Positions 42,566-52,499 of a stretch of DNA of 64,000 nucleotides are shown here, one piece after another. The position numbers and the translations under genes were made by a program. Below the pieces are notes generated by a model. That model was not told where the DNA came from. It did no database searches and saw nothing but the letters and a program-made list of their open reading frames with translations. The stretch is from Pseudarthrobacter oxydans (GTDB lineage Bacteria > Actinomycetota > Actinomycetes > Actinomycetales > Micrococcaceae), in the NCBI RefSeq assembly GCF_030812335.1, contig NZ_JAUSSN010000004.1:124001-188000 (forward strand), given 5' to 3'. How positions within the stretch are numbered: the stretch's first letter is position 1; each line of letters starts with the position of its first letter.

Positions 42566-44437
42566 ATGACTGAACCTGGCAATATGGAATCGGACGAATA
42601 CCAACAGCGACACCTGGTACGTTCAACAATGCGCCCTACACACCGCAAGCATCGTTACGTGGTGGCTGCTGCGGGCCTGACCGCCGCCGTCCTTCTATTA
42701 GCGGCAGGATCGTGGCTGGGCACACGCGCCACGACCATCAAGAATGAACTTGAGGCCACGGCGCAGCTCATCCCCGTTCTCAAAGCCGGTATTGCCGCCA
42801 ATGACACACAAGGGGTTAGCGCAACGGCAGATCAGCTTCGCGCCCACGCAGCAACAGCACGCGAAGCCTCGGGAGATCCGCTCTGGACGTTGGCCGCTTC
42901 GGTCCCGTGGGTCGGAGCCAATTTCGCAGCCATTTCAGAGGTTGCGCGATCAGCGGACGATGTCGCCACCCTTGGCGTCGGGCCCCTGGTCAGGGTTTAC
43001 GACTCGCTCGATTGGAGCAGCCTCCTGCCAAGTAGTTCAGGAACGAACCTAGCCCCGATCCAAGACGCATCCCCCAGCGTTTCGGCCGCCGCTCATGCCG
43101 TAAGGGCCTCTGCCGAACGGCTGTCCGGGATCGATGCGAGCAGCCTGTGGCCCCAGGTCGCTGAACCGTTGACGCGTGCCCGGGAGCAACTGCAGGAGGT
43201 AACTGGCGCCCTCGATGCATCCGCGAATGCCGCCCGAATCGCCCCCGGAATGTTGGGGATTAACGGCCCGCGGAACTACTTGCTCATGATCCAGAACAAT
43301 GCCGAAGCACGGGCCTCAGGGGGCATTCCCGGAGCCCTGGCGGTACTAACTCTAGACAACGGAAAGTTGACCCTGGGCACACAGAGCAGTGCCGGGGAAG
43401 TGGGCGTCATGTCGCCTGTAGTCTCCGTGGACGAGGAACAGCAACAGATCTACTCGACGCGGCTTGGCAAATACATGCAGGACGTCAACCTGACCCCTGA
43501 CTTCCCCACCGCGGCCGCAAGTGCGCAGGCGATGTGGGAGAGAAAGACCGGCCAGAGGGTGGATGGTGTCATCTCCATGGATCCAATCTCGTTGGGATAT
43601 GTGCTTGACGCAACGGGACCTGTGGAAATCACCGAGCCCGAGCTCTTGGCAGTGGCTAGCGGCGGACTGCCGACTCAACTGAGCGGCGCGAATGTCGTTC
43701 CGACCCTGCTTTCCGACGTCTACGCCAAAATTGCGTTGCCTCAGTACCAGGACGTCTATTTTGCTGGAGTCGCCAAAGAAGTCTTCGGCGCGCTATCCAC
43801 CGGGGGCAAGGGCGACGCAAAGGGCCTCATCGAAGGTATTTCACGCGGAGCGTCTGAGAGCAGGATTCTGCTGTGGTCGGGACTAACGGAGGAACAGTCG
43901 GTTATTGCCAGGTATCCGGTGAGCGGATCAATCGCAGGCCCAAGCGTCGCCCCCGCGCAGTTCGGGGTCTATTTCAATGACGGCACTGGCGCCAAGATGG
44001 ATTACTATGTCAAGCGAAACGTTCAGCTTGTCAAAAATTGTGACAAAGACGGATACGAACAAACTACGGTCCGCGTGACCAGCACAAACACGGCCCCGGC
44101 TGACGCAGCCACTTCATTGCCCCCCTACGTCACGGCTGGGGGCTTTTACGGTGTGCCAGCGGGTTCAGTGCGGACCAATGTGATCGCTTATGGGCCAGTG
44201 CAAGCAAACGTGGAGACGGCCGCCGTAGACGGCGAGAAGACGGACTTTGCCGCTCACCGCCATGCCAATAGGCCTGTGGGGGCTGTGACCGTCACGCTGG
44301 CACCGGGCCAGAGCAGTACAGTGGAGCTGACTTTCGGCAAGATCGTTCAGCACGCGGAACCTAACGTGGTTGTCACGCCAACCGTCCAGCCCGTCAAAGA
44401 CGTCATCCTGGCCACCCAGAATGCAGCCTGCCATTAG
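42566..44437 (+). CDS. DUF4012-family membrane protein
   Basis: A 623-residue protein with a cytoplasmic basic N-terminus, one transmembrane helix (about 30-53) and a large extracytoplasmic region. DUF4012 landmarks are PRNYLLMIQNNAEARASGGIPGALAVLTLDNG, DVNLTPDFPTAAASAQAMWERKTGQRVDGVISMDPISLGYVLDATGPVEI and, later, FGVYFNDGTGAKMDYYVKR. This family is common beside actinobacterial polysaccharide genes, but its reaction is unknown. It lies 80 bases after the initiating transferase on the same strand. It may take part in transfer of finished polymer to the wall (inference). Confidence 0.85.
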   Translation: MTEPGNMESDEYQQRHLVRSTMRPTHRKHRYVVAAAGLTAAVLLLAAGSWLGTRATTIKNELEATAQLIPVLKAGIAANDTQGVSATADQLRAHAATAREASGDPLWTLAASVPWVGANFAAISEVARSADDVATLGVGPLVRVYDSLDWSSLLPSSSGTNLAPIQDASPSVSAAAHAVRASAERLSGIDASSLWPQVAEPLTRAREQLQEVTGALDASANAARIAPGMLGINGPRNYLLMIQNNAEARASGGIPGALAVLTLDNGKLTLGTQSSAGEVGVMSPVVSVDEEQQQIYSTRLGKYMQDVNLTPDFPTAAASAQAMWERKTGQRVDGVISMDPISLGYVLDATGPVEITEPELLAVASGGLPTQLSGANVVPTLLSDVYAKIALPQYQDVYFAGVAKEVFGALSTGGKGDAKGLIEGISRGASESRILLWSGLTEEQSVIARYPVSGSIAGPSVAPAQFGVYFNDGTGAKMDYYVKRNVQLVKNCDKDGYEQTTVRVTSTNTAPADAATSLPPYVTAGGFYGVPAGSVRTNVIAYGPVQANVETAAVDGEKTDFAAHRHANRPVGAVTVTLAPGQSSTVELTFGKIVQHAEPNVVVTPTVQPVKDVILATQNAACH

Positions 44438-44612
44438 GGAAAGTAAACGCCAAGTTAACGGTATGTAAAACAACTTGAGTCACTTTGGTCACTCGCGTTA
44501 TCAGTGCTATCGTCAGCAGGGACTTAACTAATGAGATTTCAACTGGCGGCCGCTGGGGGGCCGGAAATCTCCACATCGCATGACACTCGTATACACGGTC
44601 TCAGGGGGACAC

Positions 44613-45206
44613 ATGAAGAAAACACTTGCGGCGCTCACGCTCGCCGGCTCTATCGCTCTCATTGGTGCAGTTCCGGCCATGGCAACCAACGCGCCGTACC
44701 CGGCACCGCCCGCAAACTCTGCCGTTTCTGACGGCACGGTTGGCCCGGGCGAGCGATTCGTCTTCCGCGGCAACGGCTTCCGGGCCGGCGAAGGCCTCGT
44801 CATCATCGTCACGCCCGGCCGGCCGTCAGCAGCCGGCGCAAGCGTCGCAGGCCGTGGCATGACCGTGACCGGAAAGATCACTCTTCCGCTGGCTCCGCAG
44901 AGCTTCTCCGCCAAAGCAGACAGCAAGGGCGCATTCTCCTACCCGCTCACCATCAGCGAGACCGGCGTCTACACCATCACCGCGACCGGTCAGGAGTCTG
45001 GGGTTACCTCCAGCACGAGCATCACCGTGCAGGGTGCCGCAGTGGGTGCCAACCTTGCGACCACGGGTAACGGAACCGCTCTCGCCAACACCGGCGCTGA
45101 TTCCAACCTGATGATTTGGTCGCTGGTAGGCGCAGGCGCCCTGGCTGCCGGCGTTACCTCCGTTGTGGTGGTTCGCCGCCGCGCGAAGGCTGACGTCACC
45201 GTCTAA
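44613..45206 (+). CDS. Surface protein with tandem LAXTG sorting motifs
   Basis: A 197-residue secreted wall protein. A signal peptide (MKKTLAALTLAGSIALIGA to AMA) is cleaved near residue 24. A beta-rich domain covers about 40-140 (GERFVFRGNGFRAGEGLVI, TGVYTITATGQESG), as in Ig-like surface modules. Then two class E-type sorting motifs follow in series, LATTG (148-152) and LANTG (157-161), a hydrophobic segment (about 166-187) and a basic tail (RRRAK). The start at 44613 has AGGGGGA upstream. It is a likely substrate of the class E sortase at 1324-2124. A hairpin terminator follows at 45231. Confidence 0.85.
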   Translation: MKKTLAALTLAGSIALIGAVPAMATNAPYPAPPANSAVSDGTVGPGERFVFRGNGFRAGEGLVIIVTPGRPSAAGASVAGRGMTVTGKITLPLAPQSFSAKADSKGAFSYPLTISETGVYTITATGQESGVTSSTSITVQGAAVGANLATTGNGTALANTGADSNLMIWSLVGAGALAAGVTSVVVVRRRAKADVTV

Positions 45207-45230
45207 GCAACAGCCAAGAAGCAACTTACG

Positions 45231-45268
45231 GGTGGTGGTCTCCGGGATACTGGAGACCACCACCTTTT
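45231..45268 (+). terminator. Rho-independent terminator after the LAXTG gene
   Basis: GGTGGTGGTCTCC (45231-45243) pairs perfectly with GGAGACCACCACC (45252-45264), followed by TTTT. It lies 25 bases after the LAXTG gene stop and 26 bases before the VanZ start, and would separate these transcripts at least partly. Confidence 0.9.
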
Positions 45269-45294
45269 GCGTTGAATACTTTCTTGAGGAGTAC

Positions 45295-45753
45295 ATGAGG
45301 GCCACGGCAACACCTCAGGCCTGGCGCGCCGTCCTTGCAGGCTTCCTTGCCTTCCTGGCGCTGGTTGGCTTCTGGCCCAGCCCGGTGGACAAGCCCGTGC
45401 AGGGACAGATTGCTGGGTTCCTGGTTTTGGTCCACGCGTTTGGTGTTCCGCCATGGATTGGCTACGGATTCGTTGAAGCCACTGCCAATGTGGCCCTCTT
45501 TGTGCCCCTCGGCGTTTTGGGGGCATTAGCTTTTCCGAAAAAGCCCTGGTGGCAGATCGGCGCTTTGGGGCTGCTGGTCACCGGCTGTATGGAACTGGGC
45601 CAGCTGCTCTTTCTTCACAGCCGCTTCCCGAGCCCGCTGGACCTTACCACCAACACCACCGGATGCCTTGTGGGTGCCCTCCTGCTGGCACACGTTGTTC
45701 GCCCTTGGTGGAGCGCCAGGGCTAGCTCACGAAGGCCTTCATCCAGGTCTTGA
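45295..45753 (+). CDS. VanZ-family membrane protein
   Basis: A 152-residue protein with four hydrophobic segments. Landmarks are the EATANVALFVPLGVLGALAF, CMELGQLLFLHSRFPSPLDLTTNTTGCLVGALL pattern, where ELxQ, RxPSxxDLxxNTxG are VanZ hallmarks. VanZ-like proteins are associated with glycopeptide resistance and with many envelope loci; the reaction is unknown. GAGGAG precedes the ATG. Its last 32 bases overlap the end of the convergent galU gene. Confidence 0.85.
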   Translation: MRATATPQAWRAVLAGFLAFLALVGFWPSPVDKPVQGQIAGFLVLVHAFGVPPWIGYGFVEATANVALFVPLGVLGALAFPKKPWWQIGALGLLVTGCMELGQLLFLHSRFPSPLDLTTNTTGCLVGALLLAHVVRPWWSARASSRRPSSRS

Positions 45754-46612
45754 GCTCTTCTCCGAATTCCACCCGTTCCGAGGCGATGGAGATGACGGCT
45801 TTCAAGTAGCTCAACTTGTCGCCGGTGTCGTAGCGGCGGCCTTTGAACACAACCCCGTACACGCCACCGCCCTCGCAGTCCGAAGTGGCCAGAGTCTGCA
45901 GGGCATCGGTGAGCTGGATTTCGCCGCCGCGGCCGGGCTCCGTTTCCTCCAGGACATCAAAGACCGCCGGGTGGAGCACGTACCGCCCGATGACGGCCAG
46001 GTTGGAGGGGGCGTCGGCGATCGAGGGTTTTTCCACCAGCCGGTTGACGCGGACATGACCTTCGCCGTCGACAGCCGAAACGTCGGCGCAGCCGTAGGCG
46101 CTGATCTCGGCAGGGTCCACCTCGATGAGGGCGATGACGGAGCCGCCCGTCCGGGCCTGCACCTCGATCATGGTGCTGAGGAGCTCGTCCCGCTCGTCGA
46201 TCAGGTCATCGCCCAGCAGGACGGCGAAGGGCTCGTCACCCACGTGCTGCCGGGCGCAAAGGACGGCGTGCCCCAGGCCCTTGGGGTCGCCTTGGCGGAC
46301 GTAGTGCAGGGGTCCCAGGCTGGAGGCGTGCTGGACGGCTTCCAGTCGGTCCACGTCGCCCTTGTCCTCGAGGGTGCGCTCCAGGTTTGGCTCGCGGTCG
46401 AAGTGGTCTTCCAACGCCCGCTTCTGGCGGCCGGTGATCATCAGGAGGTCCGTCAGGCCTGCCTTGACGGCTTCCTCGACGACGTACTGGATTGCCGGCT
46501 GGTCCACTACCGGCAGCATTTCTTTTGGCATTGCCTTGGTGGCGGGCAGGAAGCGCGTTCCCAGACCGGCAGCAGGAATGACGGCTTTTCTAATGCTTTT
46601 CCCCAAAGTCAT
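45722..46612 (-). CDS. galU: UTP-glucose-1-phosphate uridylyltransferase
   Basis: A 296-residue cytosolic enzyme that makes UDP-glucose from UTP and glucose-1-phosphate, a donor for the polysaccharide. The nucleotide-binding loop is AVIPAAGLGTRFLPATKAMPKEMLPVVDQPAIQYVVEEA (about 10-48), and the ADDLIDE region, CADVSAVDGEGHVRVNRLVEKP and YDTGDKLSYLKAVIS match GalU rather than glucose-1-phosphate thymidylyltransferase. It is read in the opposite direction to VanZ, with 32 bases of overlap at the 3' ends. The 97-base spacer to the paa operon on the same strand has no clear terminator. Confidence 0.93.
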   Translation of the reverse strand: MTLGKSIRKAVIPAAGLGTRFLPATKAMPKEMLPVVDQPAIQYVVEEAVKAGLTDLLMITGRQKRALEDHFDREPNLERTLEDKGDVDRLEAVQHASSLGPLHYVRQGDPKGLGHAVLCARQHVGDEPFAVLLGDDLIDERDELLSTMIEVQARTGGSVIALIEVDPAEISAYGCADVSAVDGEGHVRVNRLVEKPSIADAPSNLAVIGRYVLHPAVFDVLEETEPGRGGEIQLTDALQTLATSDCEGGGVYGVVFKGRRYDTGDKLSYLKAVISIASERVEFGEELKTWMKAFVS

Positions 46613-46709
46613 AAACGAACCTTACAAGCACCCCCGGAGAAACAAAATCCCATTAAGCAAAGACAGGTACCGAGAAAATGCGGTCCCGCGTAGCCCATTT
46701 CGGGTGCTG

Positions 46710-47489
46710 CTAGCCCTTGAAGACCGGCTTGCGCTTTTCCTGGAACGCCAGGAACCCCTCGGCATAGTCCTCGGTCTTGCAGAGGCGGGCCTGCTCGGCG
46801 TTCTCCTCTTCCATGGACTCCCAGAGGCCCAGGCGCTGGTCCCGGATGTGCGCCACGAGTTCCTTGCTGGCGTTGAACGCGCTGGTGGCGCCGGTGGCCG
46901 CCTTGGCGACGATGGCGCGAGTGTTCTCCAGCAGTTCGGCCGCGGGCATGGCCCGGCTGAACATCCCCTGGGCCACGGCGTCCGCGCCGCTCATGAGCTC
47001 GGCCGTGTAGATCAGGTCCAGGGTCCGGTGCATGCCGAGGCGTTCGGTGAAGTACCAGTGGCCGCCCGAATCGAGGGTGGCCCCCAGGTTCGCGAAGGGG
47101 GAACCGAACTTGGCGTTCTCCGCCACGTAGACCACGTCGGTGGCCAGCAGCAGCCCCAGCCCCACGCCCAGGCAGGCACCCTGGGCCGCCGCAAAGGTCG
47201 GGGCGGGGAATGATGTCATCTTCTTCAGCAGCGGCTGCAGGAGCCCGCCCAGATAGGCCTGGACGTCGTCGGTCTCCGGCGTGACTCCGGCGATGTCCCG
47301 GCCCGCGCAGAACGCGCGCCCCTCTCCCCTGAGCAGCAGCGCCCGCACCTCGCCGCGTGAGGCGGCGGCAGCGGCGTCGTCGTACGCCTGTGCTAAATCC
47401 CTGAGAGCCTGCCCGTCCAGCGAGTTGAGCTTATGAGGGGCGTCAAGGACGATCTCGGCGATGCCGTCGGCGATGGAGAGGGAAATCAT
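46710..47489 (-). CDS. paaG: Enoyl-CoA hydratase/isomerase family, PaaG-like
   Basis: A 259-residue crotonase-fold enzyme at the end of the paa operon. The oxyanion hole regions are AFCAGRDIAG and AQGACLGVGLGLLLATDVVYV; the LDSGGHWYFTERLG segment has the DSGG seen in ring-1,2-epoxyphenylacetyl-CoA isomerase (PaaG), which opens the path to oxepin-CoA. PaaF (enoyl-CoA hydratase) is an alternative. It lies 39 bases after paaE. The gene symbol is a best guess from context and that motif. Confidence 0.75.
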   Translation of the reverse strand: MISLSIADGIAEIVLDAPHKLNSLDGQALRDLAQAYDDAAAAASRGEVRALLLRGEGRAFCAGRDIAGVTPETDDVQAYLGGLLQPLLKKMTSFPAPTFAAAQGACLGVGLGLLLATDVVYVAENAKFGSPFANLGATLDSGGHWYFTERLGMHRTLDLIYTAELMSGADAVAQGMFSRAMPAAELLENTRAIVAKAATGATSAFNASKELVAHIRDQRLGLWESMEEENAEQARLCKTEDYAEGFLAFQEKRKPVFKG

Positions 47490-47528
47490 GGGGCTCCTGA
47501 GGTCGGGGCGGGAAGCAGGTTTGGACGG

Positions 47529-48761
47529 TTAGACGTCGAAGTCGACGGTGACTTCCGGCGTCGTGGGGTGGGACTGGCACGTGAGCACGTAGCCCTTGTC
47601 CAACTCGTCCTGCTCCAGCGCGTAGTTCTCGTCCATGGTGACGGCACCGGTAACTACCTTGGCGCGGCAGGTGCCGCAGACGCCGCCGGCGCACGCGAAC
47701 GGCACGTCCGGGCGGACGCGCAGGGCCGCGTTGAGGATGGACTCGCGGGCGTGGGTGGGGCTGGCAACCTCGCCCTGGAGGCCGTCCAGCTTGAAGGTGA
47801 TCTTGTAGGTGGCCTGGGACTCGTCCACAATCACGGGACGGCCGGCGTTGCCCTCGGGGCGGTCGGGCTTGCCGGTAGTGAATAGTTCGAAGCGGATGTG
47901 GTCCGGGTTGACGCCACGCTCGGCCAGGGCGTCCCGGCACAGCTGGACGAGTTCGAACGGGCCGCAGAGGAACCACTCGTCGACGTCGTCGGCGTGGATG
48001 GCGGTCCCCAGCAGGGCCTGCAGCTTCTCCGCGTCGATCCGGCCGCTGAGCAGCGGGGCGATGCGCTGTTCGCGGGAGAGCACATGGTGCAGGGCGAGCC
48101 GGGCCGGGTACTTGTCCTTCAGGTCTGCGAGCTCCTCGAGGAACATCACGTCCATGGCGGCCTTGTTGGCGTAGACCAGGTCGAAGCGGGTCTCCGGGTG
48201 CGCCGCGAGCAGCGTGCGGGCAATCGCGATGACCGGGGTGATGCCGGAGCCGGCGGCGATCGCGACGAAGGAGCCGGGCTCCCCCGCCAGTTCGGTGGCC
48301 ATGGCCTCCGGGTGGTTCATCGAGTTCATCAGGTTCTGCTCTTTGCCGTCACGGCCGTGCTTGGACACGAACGCGCCCATCGGGCTCATGACATCCAGCA
48401 CGTCGCCGGCCTTGAGCTCAGCGTTCGCCCAGGTGGAGAACAGCCCGCCCAGATCCTTCTTGATGGCGACCCGGATCTCGCTGCTGCCGTCCGCGAAGCT
48501 CCGCGGTTCGGCGCAGATCGAGTAGCTGCGCCGGATTTCCTTCGGCTCGCCGGACTCATCCGGCAGGGTGGTGCGCAGGGCGACGTACTGGCCCGGGAGG
48601 TAATCGAACTGGCCGGCGAGCTCGGCCGGAACGCCGAAGGTCACCTCGATCGCGTCATCGGTGAGCCGGCGGACTTCGTCCACGGTGAGCGGGTGGAAGG
48701 ACGCGCGGCGGCGGCCGGTGGCTGCAGCCGTCTCAGCGGCGGTCTGGCGGACAACAGTCAT
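47529..48761 (-). CDS. paaE: Phenylacetyl-CoA epoxidase reductase PaaE
   Basis: A 410-residue flavin and iron-sulfur reductase that passes electrons from NADPH to the PaaABC oxygenase. An FAD domain (IRRSYSICAEP near 75-85), an NAD(P) domain (SFVAIAAGSGITPVIAIARTLL) and a C-terminal plant-type 2Fe-2S ferredoxin domain (CAGGVCGTCRAKV ... VLTCQSHP) are all present in order. Longer than the E. coli enzyme because of inserted loops (HGRDGKEQNLMNSMNHPEAM). It lies 15 bases downstream of paaD and is part of the paaABCDE operon. Confidence 0.93.
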   Translation of the reverse strand: MTVVRQTAAETAAATGRRRASFHPLTVDEVRRLTDDAIEVTFGVPAELAGQFDYLPGQYVALRTTLPDESGEPKEIRRSYSICAEPRSFADGSSEIRVAIKKDLGGLFSTWANAELKAGDVLDVMSPMGAFVSKHGRDGKEQNLMNSMNHPEAMATELAGEPGSFVAIAAGSGITPVIAIARTLLAAHPETRFDLVYANKAAMDVMFLEELADLKDKYPARLALHHVLSREQRIAPLLSGRIDAEKLQALLGTAIHADDVDEWFLCGPFELVQLCRDALAERGVNPDHIRFELFTTGKPDRPEGNAGRPVIVDESQATYKITFKLDGLQGEVASPTHARESILNAALRVRPDVPFACAGGVCGTCRAKVVTGAVTMDENYALEQDELDKGYVLTCQSHPTTPEVTVDFDV

Positions 48762-48776
48762 GGGTGCACCTGTTCC

Positions 48777-49337
48777 TTACAAAACTTTGAAGTAGTCGAA
48801 CGGTTCCTTGCAGTCCTGGCAGACGTACAGCGCCTTGCAGGAGGTGGAACCGAAGCGGGTGAGTTCCTTGGTGTTCAGCGATGAACACTGCGGGCACTTG
48901 ACGGCGAGGGACAGGCGGACCGGCCCGGCGTGGCGCACGGCGGCGGAGTGGCCGGAGGGCGGCGCGATGCCGTATTCCTGCAGCTTGGCCTTGCCGGCCT
49001 CGCTCATCCAGTCGGTGGTCCACGCCGGGGAGAGGACCATTTCCACGTTGACGCTGGGGTAGCCTTCGCGGTGGAAGGCCGCCTTGAGGTCATCGCGGAT
49101 GGCGTCCATGGCCGGGCAGCCGGAGTACGTCGGCGTGATGGTCACCTGAACCGCGGGGACCATGCCGCCGTCGTCGTAGAGCTGGACGTTGCGCAGGATC
49201 CCCAGGTCCTCGATGGTGAGGACCGGGATTTCCGGGTCGCAGACGGTGGCGGCGAGGTCCCAGGCCTTCTGCTCGGGGGTCTTCTGCTCCGCCGGGCGGC
49301 CTTCCGCGGCCGTCGGGTGGCTGACGTACATGTCCAT
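48777..49337 (-). CDS. paaD: Phenylacetyl-CoA epoxidase maturation protein PaaD
   Basis: A 186-residue protein with a DUF59/MIP18-type domain (CDPEIPVLTIEDLGILRNV, ITPTYSGCPAMDAI) linked to iron-sulfur assembly, and a C-terminal zinc-ribbon-like region with two CxxC pairs (VKCPQCSS and YVCQDCKEPF). PaaD is needed for assembly of the multicomponent epoxidase. It begins 5 bases after paaC. Operon position and motifs agree. Confidence 0.92.
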   Translation of the reverse strand: MDMYVSHPTAAEGRPAEQKTPEQKAWDLAATVCDPEIPVLTIEDLGILRNVQLYDDGGMVPAVQVTITPTYSGCPAMDAIRDDLKAAFHREGYPSVNVEMVLSPAWTTDWMSEAGKAKLQEYGIAPPSGHSAAVRHAGPVRLSLAVKCPQCSSLNTKELTRFGSTSCKALYVCQDCKEPFDYFKVL

Positions 49338-49342
49338 GGTGG

Positions 49343-50260
49343 TTACCAGCTGGCTCCGGGGTACTCGCGGGCGAGCACCTGCATTTCGGCGAGGAGGTAG
49401 CCGAGGTGTTCGGAGTGCAGTCCCCTGCGTCCGCCGCCGGGGGCGGGCTGGACCTTGGGAACCTCCAGTTCGGCCGCGGCGAGGACCTCGCCGGTGAGCC
49501 GGTCGAAGTCGGCGCGCAGGCTGGAGGGCTCGACGGCGGCACCGGACGCACTGAGGCGTGCGGTGAGCTCGTCATCGCGGAACAGCTCGTCGACGTAGGG
49601 CCAGATGACCTTGAAGGCGTGGATCATCTTCTCGCGGGACTCGTCCGTGCCCTGGGCCAGGCGCAGCACCCACTGGGCGCTGTGGTCGCGGTGGTAATCC
49701 ACTTCCTTGACGGCCTTGGCGGCAATGCCGGCCAGGGTGGCGTCTGTGGACTCGGTCAGCCGGCGGTAGAGCTCGAACTGGTAATAGCTGACGACGAACT
49801 GGCGGGCGATGGTGACGGCGAAGTCGCCATTCGGGAGTTCGAAGATCTCAACGGAACGGAACTCGGGCTCGCGGCGGAAGTACGCGAGGTCATCCTCGCT
49901 CCGGTCGTCGAGTCCGCCAGCGTAGCTGAGGAAGGACCGGGCGTGGCCCAGCTGGTCCAGGGCAATGTTGCCGAGGGCGATGTCTTCCTCGAGCTCCGGG
50001 GCGCGGGAGATCCAGTGTCCCAGGCGCTGGGCGAGGACCAGGGCGTCATCGCCAAGGCGCAGGGCGAACTCGGCGACGTCCTCGCTCGGCTTGGCGGTGC
50101 CGCGGCTGACGGCCAGGGCGATGTCCTCGGGGCGGAGGGCATTGCCGGGGGTGATACGGGTGGCGCTGGCCGTGGCCTCGCCGCTGTTGCCGGAGCCTTT
50201 GACGCCGACGGAGATGTCGCCGTGGCCGCCGGTTTCTGCTGTTTCGGGTGACGTGCTCAC
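49343..50260 (-). CDS. paaC: Phenylacetyl-CoA epoxidase subunit PaaC
   Basis: A 305-residue ferritin-like structural subunit of the epoxidase that binds PaaA. The first 60 residues are a disordered extension; the core has the pattern ALRLGDDALVLAQRLGHWISRAPELEEDIALGNIALDQLGHARSFLSYAGGLD and VKEVDYHRDHSAQWVLRLAQGTDESREKM. The catalytic diiron centre belongs to PaaA. The start overlaps the paaB stop by four bases (ATGA). Confidence 0.92.
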   Translation of the reverse strand: MSTSPETAETGGHGDISVGVKGSGNSGEATASATRITPGNALRPEDIALAVSRGTAKPSEDVAEFALRLGDDALVLAQRLGHWISRAPELEEDIALGNIALDQLGHARSFLSYAGGLDDRSEDDLAYFRREPEFRSVEIFELPNGDFAVTIARQFVVSYYQFELYRRLTESTDATLAGIAAKAVKEVDYHRDHSAQWVLRLAQGTDESREKMIHAFKVIWPYVDELFRDDELTARLSASGAAVEPSSLRADFDRLTGEVLAAAELEVPKVQPAPGGGRRGLHSEHLGYLLAEMQVLAREYPGASW

Positions 50261-50558
50261 AGGTGCTTCACGCCCTCGCTCTTGGTGTAATACGTTGCGT
50301 GCCGGTAGTCCTTGCCCTGGGGCGACTCGAAGAATGAGCCCTTAGCGTCCGGATCGCTGGAGGCGATGGCGTCCGCCGGGACCACCCAGATGGACACGCC
50401 CTCGTTGCGGCGGGTGTAGAGGTCCCGGGCGTTGCGCAGGGCCATGGCGGCGTCCGGCGCGTGTAGGGAGCCGGCGTGGACGTGGGAGAGACCGCGGCTG
50501 GAGCGGACGAAGACTTCCCAGATGGGCCAGACGTTACCTGCATGCGGTTCGGGGGTGG

Positions 50559-50562
<4 letters not shown>
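50257..50562 (-). CDS. paaB: Phenylacetyl-CoA epoxidase subunit PaaB
   Basis: A 101-residue small subunit with the standard pattern: [55 protein letters not shown]. It bridges PaaA-PaaC dimers and is a member of the operon. The ATG overlaps the stop of paaA (ATGA), and its own stop overlaps the paaC start. Confidence 0.94.
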
Positions 50563-51590
<1,028 letters not shown>

Positions 51591-51621
51591 GGTTGCTCCT
51601 ATGCATTTCCGATAAATAATT

Positions 51622-51635
51622 ACCGACCGTTCGTT
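51622..51635. promoter_or_regulatory. PaaR-like operator
   Basis: ACCGACCGTTCGTT: ACCGA and TCGTT form a dyad with one mismatch around a CGTT-type centre, resembling TetR-family PaaR operators (ACCGACCGnTCGGT-like). It lies 32-45 bases upstream of paaA and could overlap its promoter. No paaR gene is in the window. Confidence 0.6.
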
Positions 51636-51721
51636 CAGGATATGCGGAAGGCGGGAGATGCGTCAAGCACCGGCGCGATCTGCGGCCCGTTGGGACAGAT
51701 CACCGGTGGTAGCTTGAACTC

Positions 51722-52438
51722 GTGAAGATCAGCGCCGGCAAGAAGCTACCCCTTTGGGCCACCGTGGTCCGGAACATGCTGATCGCCCTGGTGGCCGTGT
51801 CCCTGGTGCAGGGGTTCCTGGTGAAGGTGTACCGGATCCCGTCCGGGTCGATGGAGCCGACCCTGCGGGGGTCCGCGGACGGTGGGGACAGAATCCTGGT
51901 CAATAGGCTTGCCTATTTTGGTTCCGGGCCGGGTAACGGCGACATAGTGGTGTTCACGCGGCCGGACAGTTGGCAGGCCGAATCTGCGGTGCCCCGCAGC
52001 GGCGGGGTCGCGGGGCTGGCCCGATCCTTCGGCGACGTGACCGGGATTGGACCCTCCAACGACCGATTCATGGTGAAGCGGGTGGTTGCCACCGGCGGCC
52101 AGACCATTAGCTGCTGCGCTGACGACGGCAAACTGCGCGTCGACGGCCAGCCGGTCGAGGAGCCCTATATTTTCGAGGATCTGCCGTTTGAGGCAGGCAG
52201 CCTCGACTGCCAGACCAGCCCCCGGTCGCTCCGGTGCGTTCCTTCGTTCACGGTCCCTGAGGGCGAACTGGTGGTGCTGGGCGACCACCGTTCCAACTCG
52301 GTGGATTCCGTCATTGCGTGCCGGACGCCTGTTATTGACTCCGCTGGTGAGTGCGTAAGGACGATCCCGTCCTCGGCCGTCGTCGGGCAGGTGTCGGGCA
52401 GGTTCTGGCCTCTGAACCGTGCCGGCGGGGTGGGCTGA
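51722..52438 (+). CDS. lepB: Signal peptidase I
   Basis: A 238-residue membrane peptidase that removes Sec signal peptides. One N-terminal transmembrane segment (about 14-34) leads to the catalytic serine S43 in PSGSMEPTL and lysine K119 in MVKRVVATGG; GDHRSNSVDS is the further conserved box. It starts at GTG. It lies between the paa operon and the second kinase gene. Typical actinobacterial length. It could process local envelope proteins, but its role is general. Confidence 0.92.
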   Translation: MKISAGKKLPLWATVVRNMLIALVAVSLVQGFLVKVYRIPSGSMEPTLRGSADGGDRILVNRLAYFGSGPGNGDIVVFTRPDSWQAESAVPRSGGVAGLARSFGDVTGIGPSNDRFMVKRVVATGGQTISCCADDGKLRVDGQPVEEPYIFEDLPFEAGSLDCQTSPRSLRCVPSFTVPEGELVVLGDHRSNSVDSVIACRTPVIDSAGECVRTIPSSAVVGQVSGRFWPLNRAGGVG

Positions 52439-52454
52439 CCTCACCGACAAACGA

Positions 52455-52490
52455 ATATCCCCTCGGAGCGAGTTTGCTCCGAGGGGATAT
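52455..52490. terminator. Strong bidirectional hairpin terminator
   Basis: ATATCCCCTCGGAGC (52455-52469) pairs perfectly with GCTCCGAGGGGATAT (52476-52490) around a 6-base loop. It lies between the convergent lepB and Wzz/BY-kinase genes. Confidence 0.92.
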
Positions 52491-52499
52491 CTTCAGTGG

